A DNA stretch of 5,012 bases, from assembly GCA_002694585.1 (NCBI GenBank), contig NZMM01000056.1, positions 1 to 5,012 on the forward strand, in the 5' to 3' direction. Shown here in pieces: positions 1-3,849 of the stretch. This DNA comes from Methanobacteriota archaeon. GTDB lineage: Archaea; Thermoplasmatota; Poseidoniia; Poseidoniales; Poseidoniaceae. The notes under the pieces were generated by a model. The model saw nothing but the letters and a program-made list of their open reading frames with translations. It made no database searches and was not told where the DNA came from. Both the position numbers and the translations under genes were made by a program. The first letter of the stretch is position 1; every line of letters begins with the position of its first letter.

Positions 1-948
1 GAGGACGGCACGCTTGAGGTGGCAGAGACCTGGCTGTCGTCCAACCCTGATGCATTCGCCAGCCACGTGCTCATGCCCATGATAGAACGCAAAGGAAAGA
101 CGGCGGCAGTGCAGCTGGCCGTGGCAAGGATTCGCGAAGCCTCTCCTGATGCAATCGTCATCATGGTGGACGCCGATGCCACCTGCGCTCCACATGCCTT
201 GCAAGCGCTGATCCGTGCCATGGGGGAGGAGGACCTCGGCGCCCTCGGTGGGCGACCAGAACGCCGTGAAATGACCGCCATGGAAGCTGGGCACAGAGGC
301 TTGTTTTCGTGGCTGCGTGAAGCGGAAAGCAGCCTCGGAGCCACACCCTTCCTCGAAGGCAGCCTCATGGCCTTCCGTGCAAACCTGATTAACCCAGAAT
401 CGTTTGATGTGACCTCGAACGCAGACGACGCTCAAATCGCGACGGCCATCGCAGAACAGGGGTACAGGACCGCACAACATCCAGATGCCATCTTTCACGA
501 CAGCACGCCCGGTAACATCGGGGCCAGATGGGATCAGCGGACTCGACGTGGCCGAGGACTCATTCGCTTGCTGCGGACAAAAAAACACGTGAGAGCACCA
601 TCGGAGTTTGCCATGACCTTGCGCTTCCAGCGCCATGCACATCTACGTGCCCCGTTCTTGTTTCTCGTTGGATGGCAAATGGCCGACATCAGGTGGGCCT
701 TGTCGATCCGTCAAGGCGGATTGCCTTGGGACACGCCCCTTGGACTTCTGCTGACCTTGTGCGAAGCAACGGCGATGCTGATGCTGCTCACAGGCGTGTT
801 TGAGCGCACTTGGCCGAAGCCGTTCAAAGGCCTGTCAACCGTCATCGGCGGAATGATTCCGTTGTGGGGAGCGTGGGTCCGAGAGTGGTTCGGGGGTCCA
901 GCAAACATGTGGGCGCCGAGCGCTGAGGCGCGTCAACGTGTGGAATGA
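1..948 (+). CDS. Family 2 glycosyltransferase, membrane-associated, 5' partial
   Basis: The reading frame is open to the left edge (first codons read EDGTLEV), so the GTG at 19 is probably internal and the N-terminal nucleotide-binding strand lies outside the window. Numbering from the first codon in the window, the visible part has the GT2 pattern: a GKTAAVQLAV helix (about 32-41), the metal/UDP-sugar DADA motif at 57-60, an acceptor-site LEGSLMAFR segment starting at 118, a DD pair at 142-143 in the place of the catalytic ED/TED motif, and QRTRRGRG from 179, which resembles the Q-x-x-R-W motif of processive GT2 enzymes. Three hydrophobic stretches follow (about 217-236, 247-267, 279-297), so the enzyme probably sits on the cytoplasmic membrane face and transfers a sugar from an activated donor to a lipid or polysaccharide. 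Donor and acceptor cannot be told from sequence. The fold assignment is firm; processivity is inference. Confidence 0.88.
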   Translation, partial: EDGTLEVAETWLSSNPDAFASHVLMPMIERKGKTAAVQLAVARIREASPDAIVIMVDADATCAPHALQALIRAMGEEDLGALGGRPERREMTAMEAGHRGLFSWLREAESSLGATPFLEGSLMAFRANLINPESFDVTSNADDAQIATAIAEQGYRTAQHPDAIFHDSTPGNIGARWDQRTRRGRGLIRLLRTKKHVRAPSEFAMTLRFQRHAHLRAPFLFLVGWQMADIRWALSIRQGGLPWDTPLGLLLTLCEATAMLMLLTGVFERTWPKPFKGLSTVIGGMIPLWGAWVREWFGGPANMWAPSAEARQRVE

Positions 949-1011
949 GGGGGAGGCCCCCCCGGATGCCGCAGCACCCGGGAGGACGGCCGCGTCCTTT
1001 ACTGGACGTGG
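949..1011 (+). terminator. Hairpin-rich end of the glycosyltransferase transcript
   Basis: Directly after the stop codon there is a GGGGG-AGG-CCCCC hairpin (949-961). A second perfect hairpin, AGGACG-GCCG-CGTCCT (983-998), is followed by TTTA. A third stem, CCGCGTCC with GGACGTGG (990-997 with 1004-1011, one G-U pair), uses the same CGTCC arm and so excludes the second. The position between convergent genes supports a role in 3' end formation. The T tract is short, and archaeal termination depends mostly on T-rich DNA, so the terminator call is moderate. Confidence 0.45.
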
Positions 1012-1019
1012 TGTGTACG

Positions 1020-1034
1020 GTGAAGACCCTTCAC
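1020..1034 (-). terminator. Short hairpin after the pilin gene
   Basis: GTGAAG (1020-1025) and CTTCAC (1029-1034) form a perfect 6-bp stem with a 3-base loop, 7 bases beyond the pilin stop codon on the minus strand. No T tract follows on that strand, so it may protect the 3' end of the mRNA rather than terminate. It could also be chance. Confidence 0.3.
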
Positions 1035-1041
1035 TCGAAGC

Positions 1042-1554
1042 TCACTGAGCGACGGTGGAGGACTCGTCCATGGTGTTGCCTTCACGGGTGTTCGTGATGG
1101 TCACCTTGACGCTGCAGGTCTCTGCGGCGGAGCAGATGGCCTGGCCGTTCTCGACGATGGTCACACCGTCGCTGACGCTCCAGTCGGCGTCGGAGTCGTC
1201 GCCGAACTCGATCAGAGCGCAGTTGGTGTCGACGGTCTCACCAGGAGCCTGGCGGTCGCAGTCGATGGGCGCGCCGTTGTTGACGCTGATCTTCACGTTC
1301 ACTGCGGCCCAGTTGATGTCGCTGCCCTGCGTCATGGTGACGCGGACCAGGTTGTCATCGGTGCCGTCGGTGAGGTCGCCACCAGCGTCTTCGGCGTCGA
1401 AGACGTAAAAGGCGATGTCACCGTCAGTGTTTCCTTCAGCCAGGGAGCTTGCCCAGACGTACAGCACACCAGCGAGCACGACCGTAATCGCCACCATCAG
1501 GATGGTCGCGATAACGGGGCTCACAGCCTCATCATTTCGGTTTTCGTTGTTCAT
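1042..1554 (-). CDS. Archaeal type IV pilin-like protein (Pilin_N domain)
   Basis: This 170-residue protein starts with a short polar leader (MNNENRNDE) followed by AVSPVIATILMVAITVVLAG (10-29), the nearly invariant hydrophobic helix of archaeal type IV pilins related to haloarchaeal PilA. A prepilin peptidase (PibD/FlaK family) should cut just before this helix, around residue 9/10, leaving a mature subunit of about 161 residues that packs by its N-terminal helix into a pilus or stays anchored in the membrane. The head domain is very acidic (about 29 Asp/Glu against 6 Lys/Arg), predicted beta-rich, and has four cysteines (99, 112, 141, 147) that could form two disulfides. The ATG at 1554 has a GGAAGGA ribosome-binding site 6 bases upstream. 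The gene is monocistronic; no pilus ATPase or platform gene is in view. The family is certain from the N-terminus; the role (adhesion, surface filament, or other secreted protein with a pilin anchor) is not. Confidence 0.93.
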   Translation of the reverse strand: MNNENRNDEAVSPVIATILMVAITVVLAGVLYVWASSLAEGNTDGDIAFYVFDAEDAGGDLTDGTDDNLVRVTMTQGSDINWAAVNVKISVNNGAPIDCDRQAPGETVDTNCALIEFGDDSDADWSVSDGVTIVENGQAICSAAETCSVKVTITNTREGNTMDESSTVAQ

Positions 1555-1601
1555 TTTCAGTCCTTCCTGCCCATTACGGGCTTTTCTGCCAAATCAACCG
1601 T

Positions 1602-1613
1602 CTTATTTGAATA
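1602..1613 (-). promoter_or_regulatory. Probable TATA box of the pilin gene
   Basis: On the minus strand this reads TATTCAAATAAG, an A/T-rich element resembling the archaeal TATA box, with purine-rich GGCGAAG just upstream as a possible BRE. It lies 48 bases or more before the ATG, which would place the transcript start near 1578 and give a leader of about 23 bases containing the GGAAGGA ribosome-binding site. A second T-rich candidate, TTTATTAG at 1686-1693, would give a leader of roughly 100 bases. Confidence 0.4.
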
Positions 1614-1634
1614 CTTCGCCGTCTCACTTCTGGT

Positions 1635-1658
1635 CAGTGCTCGAAAACCGATGCACTG
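1635..1658. promoter_or_regulatory. Dyad CAGTGC-N12-GCACTG upstream of the pilin promoter
   Basis: A perfect 6-base inverted repeat with a 12-base centre spans 24 bp, about 22 bp upstream of the probable TATA box. The spacing (half-sites 18 bp apart centre to centre) is near two helical turns, which is compatible with a dimeric activator site. Six-base dyads arise easily by chance, so support is weak. Confidence 0.2.
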
Positions 1659-1693
1659 CGCCATTATGTGATGTTATTTCTGATTCTAATAAA

Positions 1694-1737
1694 CAGCCGC
1701 GGGTGGTGCAAACCGTTTGTGAACAGCCTCGCGGCTG
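1694..1737 (-). terminator. Nested stem-loop followed by T-rich DNA, candidate map operon terminator
   Basis: CAGCCGCG (1694-1701) and CGCGGCTG (1730-1737) are perfect complements, extendable on the plus strand by a G-U and a G-C pair. Inside the loop CAAA-CCG-TTTG (1709-1719) forms a second small hairpin. Read on the minus strand the structure is followed at once by TTTATTAGAATC, as expected of a terminator for transcripts coming from the map operon, about 230 bases past the map stop. It could equally be a structured 3' or 5' UTR element. Confidence 0.4.
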
Positions 1738-1919
1738 AAGTGAATGAAGGTGAACAGGGCGAGAGCAGACGCAGAGGGGATGGGATGCACTCAACGAAGC
1801 CAATTCACACCTGTTCAGATGTTCGTATGCGTCCTGCCTTCATAACCCTTACCGGATGCATCGACCGTCGTTCCCATCGCAGAATGAAGCGGTGCAAGTG
1901 GTCATGGAAAGGAGACGAT

Positions 1920-1978
1920 TCACCGTCGAGCCGTGCAGCGGGCCAACGACCGCCATCACCAAGATCATTCGACGGTGA
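1920..1978 (-). repeat. 10-bp inverted repeat spanning the map stop codon
   Basis: TCACCGTCGA (1920-1929) and TCGACGGTGA (1969-1978) are perfect reverse complements separated by 39 bases. The right arm lies in the last codons of map and the left arm is 36 bases beyond its stop. In the mRNA this could form a 10-bp stem that encloses the stop codon. Some T/C-rich sequence (CTCCTTTCC) follows on the minus strand, so a 3' end role is possible. Confidence 0.35.
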
Positions 1979-2960
1979 GGATCTCGGGGCCACCTGACGT
2001 GACCGCCACCGTGTGTTCGAATTGCCCGACCATGCCGTCATCAGCACAGGCCAGCACGTGGTAGGTTTCCAAAAACCGAATGCTGACGAGTTTTTTCACC
2101 AAGGCATTCCACTTGGATTGCCGGCTGGCCTCATCGGCGTCCGGGAAGGGTTTCTCCAGCATGGGGTAGGCCCAACGCTCGGCGAAGGGAAGGGTCTCAT
2201 ACCGCTCTTCGAGGTTGCGCGCCATCTGTGCCCCAAGTGGCTTGAGTTGTTTCTTCGCACGTGCTTTCCGGGAGGTGGTGGCGCCCGTCACCCGGTAAAT
2301 GTTGGACGAATTGCTCGGGCCCATGTTCTTGATCAGGCCTTGCTCGCCGGTGGTGTTGAACGGCTCCACAGCGTACACAGAGCCTTCCTCAACGACACCT
2401 TTGAATCCCTGGTGATCGGGCCCGCAGCGGTAGGACGGCACCGACACGCCAGCATGCAGCACCCAAGGCTTGAGCTGGTGTCCGCACAGGTTCCGAATGG
2501 GTTGGAAGCCGGCGTCGAGGGAGGGCTGAGCCGCCGCCTCGCCGACTTTGTGCCACGGGGTGCCAGGATGCATCATCTCAATGGCTGCATCGCGCGCTTC
2601 GCGGGCGGCCTTGATCTGCTCGGTGTGGTTGTTGGTGTTACCGACCTCGAAGGTCAGGGCGTTGTCACCGATGTGTCCTTTGATGTGCACACCATAGTCG
2701 ATTTTCACAAGGTCACCTTTCTGGAGCACCATGTCGCCTTCCCAGCCTTCTGGTGGACTGACCGTGTGCTCGGTCGTGAAGTGGGCGGCGATGTTGTTCA
2801 CCGCGATGGTGCCGGGAAACGCCGGCTTGCCGCCGTGGCGGTGGATGAAGCGCTCAGCGGCCTCGATGATTTCGTGCCATGTTTTTCCTGGCTGAAGTTC
2901 ATCCTTCATGGCCTCAAGCGTCCGACGGGCCACGTGACCGGCATCACGCCAGTACTTCAT
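1965..2960 (-). CDS. map: Methionine aminopeptidase, type II (archaeal)
   Basis: This cytoplasmic metalloprotease removes the initiator methionine from nascent proteins when the second residue is small. Starting at the ATG at 2960 it is 331 residues. All five metal ligands of the pita-bread fold are visible: Asp88 (KIDYG), Asp99 (GHIGDNA), His161 (NLCGHQL), Glu199 (AVEPF) and Glu315 (QFEHT). The substrate-contact histidines His60 (AAHFT) and His169 (LHAG) are also present, as is the family hallmark KPAFP. The ETLPFAERW segment belongs to the type II insertion that distinguishes it from bacterial type I enzymes. It is somewhat longer than the usual 295 or so residues, through small loop insertions near 65-80 and 210-275. 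I prefer the ATG at 2960 because it overlaps the tsaC/sua5 stop as ATGA, has GAGGAGG just upstream, and aligns with the family N-terminus (MKYWRDAG). An ATG at 2981 would add seven residues. It is the last gene of its operon. Confidence 0.96.
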   Translation of the reverse strand: MKYWRDAGHVARRTLEAMKDELQPGKTWHEIIEAAERFIHRHGGKPAFPGTIAVNNIAAHFTTEHTVSPPEGWEGDMVLQKGDLVKIDYGVHIKGHIGDNALTFEVGNTNNHTEQIKAAREARDAAIEMMHPGTPWHKVGEAAAQPSLDAGFQPIRNLCGHQLKPWVLHAGVSVPSYRCGPDHQGFKGVVEEGSVYAVEPFNTTGEQGLIKNMGPSNSSNIYRVTGATTSRKARAKKQLKPLGAQMARNLEERYETLPFAERWAYPMLEKPFPDADEASRQSKWNALVKKLVSIRFLETYHVLACADDGMVGQFEHTVAVTSGGPEILTVE

Positions 2961-3553
2961 GCCCTCCTCGAAGTCACCCATGCCATCACGTCCGCTTCAG
3001 GTACGGCGCCCGCCCTGATAACGCTTACCTCCGAGGCCCCGGCCCGCTCCTCAAGCAAAAGGAAGGTGCTGCCGGGCCCGCCGGGACAAAGGCCGGGTGC
3101 TGCGGCGTCGCGGGGTAGACCAAGTTGATGTGCACACACCTCGGTGTCCAAGGCAGGCACCTCACCGCTCACGTTGGCGCTGGTGGCCGTGATGGGCCCA
3201 ACGGCATCCACAAGCGCGAGTGCAATCGGGTGGACCACGCATCGTACCGCGATGGCTTGACCACCGAGCCGTGCGTCTTGTGCCTCGCGAGCAGGCAAAA
3301 TCAGCGAGAGGCTCCCGGGAGGAAATGCCTCGACAAGCGCGTGGGCCATCCCAGGAATGTGGACCAAAGCCTCGGCTTGTTGCAGGTTTCGGACCGCCAA
3401 ACTGACCGGTTTACGGTCATCGCGTGCCTTCAGGGCAAACACGGCGTCCAACCCTTGTAGCGTTGGGCGAGCGCCCAAACCAGGGAGGGTGCTGGTGGGA
3501 TACACGACGGCCTCGTCTGCGAGGAGCCGAGCGACAACGGTGTCGAGGTCCAT
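2957..3553 (-). CDS. L-threonylcarbamoyladenylate synthase, TsaC/Sua5/YrdC family
   Basis: The enzyme makes threonylcarbamoyl-AMP from threonine, bicarbonate and ATP; in archaea the KEOPS complex then transfers the group to A37 of tRNAs decoding ANN codons (t6A). From the ATG at 3553 it has 198 residues, the length of a single YrdC domain without the C-terminal Sua5 extension. Visible motifs are YPTSTLPGLG (18-27, usually YPT-D/E-T-x-Y/W-GLG), the K-x-R and KP signature in LKARDDRKP (41-49), PGSLSLIL (79-86), AVRC (102-105) and the nucleotide-binding TSANVSG (124-130). The start is uncertain: a TTG at 3562 would give a TTGA overlap with the gene before, while the ATG leaves a 5-base gap; neither has a strong ribosome-binding site. 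The gene overlaps map by 4 bases. Proline in place of the aromatic residue of the first motif is unusual, so a related YciO/YrdC-type role cannot be fully excluded. Confidence 0.9.
   Translation of the reverse strand: MDLDTVVARLLADEAVVYPTSTLPGLGARPTLQGLDAVFALKARDDRKPVSLAVRNLQQAEALVHIPGMAHALVEAFPPGSLSLILPAREAQDARLGGQAIAVRCVVHPIALALVDAVGPITATSANVSGEVPALDTEVCAHQLGLPRDAAAPGLCPGGPGSTFLLLEERAGASEVSVIRAGAVPEADVMAWVTSRRA
2963..2969 (-). promoter_or_regulatory. Ribosome-binding site deciding the map start
   Basis: The minus strand reads GAGGAGG, complementary to the anti-Shine-Dalgarno end of archaeal 16S rRNA. The full match ends 2 bases before the ATG at 2960, and the first GAGG gives a 5-base spacer. 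No comparable site precedes the ATG at 2981. It lies inside the end of the upstream gene, fitting coupled translation. Confidence 0.55.
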
Positions 3554-3558
3554 GCCGT

Positions 3559-3834
3559 TCAACCCGTCTGGATCCAGTGGTTGAGGTGGCGCTCTGCAAC
3601 GTTGGAGGCGAGCTCCTGATCTTGGGTCTTGACCAGCAATTTACCGCTCGGAAACAAAGAAAGGTCGCTTGGGCCCGTGAACGTCCACATCAAGCGCGTG
3701 CGCAGTCCCACCGAATAGCCGTCAGCGACGATCTTCGCACCGACGGCTTCCAAGTCAATGCCTTCGCATCCCTCGGGGACAATCTGCCATGCGCCTTTCG
3801 AGCCACACAACTCCATTGAGAAGGTATCCGACAT
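3559..3834 (-). CDS. Small uncharacterised protein, 91 residues
   Basis: I do not recognise this family. From the ATG at 3834 it is a 91-residue soluble protein with no signal peptide or membrane segment. It has a predicted alpha/beta mix: an N-terminal strand (SMELCGS), a helix near 27-38 (DLEAVGAKIVAD), strands at 43-53 (GLRTRLMWTFT) and 58-69, and a C-terminal helix (72-87). The most distinctive stretch is GPSDLSLFPSGKLLVKT (54-70). A hydrophobic-F-x-SGK strand followed by an acidic turn and an alanine-containing helix is also seen in TBP-type and some ThiF-type folds, but this is only a local resemblance. The start is supported by GAGGT 8 bases upstream; an in-frame TTG at 3843 lacks such a site. 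It lies 15 bases after the repeat-protein gene and 5 bases before the t6A enzyme gene, so it is almost certainly translated and may have a role linked to tRNA or nascent-chain processing (inference). Confidence 0.75.
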   Translation of the reverse strand: MSDTFSMELCGSKGAWQIVPEGCEGIDLEAVGAKIVADGYSVGLRTRLMWTFTGPSDLSLFPSGKLLVKTQDQELASNVAERHLNHWIQTG

Positions 3835-3842
3835 GGGGTTCA

Positions 3843-3847
3843 ACCTC
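3843..3847 (-). promoter_or_regulatory. Ribosome-binding site for the 91-residue protein
   Basis: GAGGT on the minus strand ends 8 bases before the ATG at 3834, a normal archaeal spacing. It overlaps the alternative TTG at 3843 and so argues for the ATG as start. Confidence 0.45.
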
Positions 3848-3849
3848 GC

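Larger units (their letters stand above)
1555..1964. other. 410-base gene-free region between map and the pilin gene
   Basis: I find no convincing gene, tRNA, or C/D-box RNA here on either strand. The stretch holds the leader and probable promoter of the pilin gene at its left end, an AT-rich patch at about 1661-1693, several inverted repeats (listed separately), and three copies of TGAACAG: 1720-1726 and 1751-1757 on the plus strand, and 1811-1817 in inverse orientation. Short open frames that cross it lack ribosome-binding sites and protein-like composition. It serves as 3' region of the map operon and 5' region of the pilin gene. Confidence 0.6.

Noticed and set aside
1661..1693. Possible C/D-box small RNA (GTGATG and CTGA nearby)
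   Set aside because: The two boxes are only about ten bases apart, with no second pair and no terminal stem.
2013..2025. tRNA T-loop-like GTGTTCGAATTGC
   Set aside because: It lies inside map coding sequence around the final metal-ligand segment, and no acceptor stem or anticodon arm can be drawn.
1668..2047. Short open frames on both strands crossing the gene-free region
   Set aside because: They run into map in the wrong frame or antisense, lack ribosome-binding sites and have Arg/Ser-rich composition typical of shadows.
2013..3128. Plus-strand open frame of 371 codons opposite map
   Set aside because: Map has all catalytic residues on the minus strand; the plus frame is a GC-rich shadow with no recognisable domain.
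3559..3834. Possible KEOPS Pcc1 subunit next to the t6A enzyme
   Set aside because: Length fits, but the sequence lacks the Pcc1 pattern and has a different core motif, so the name is not justified.
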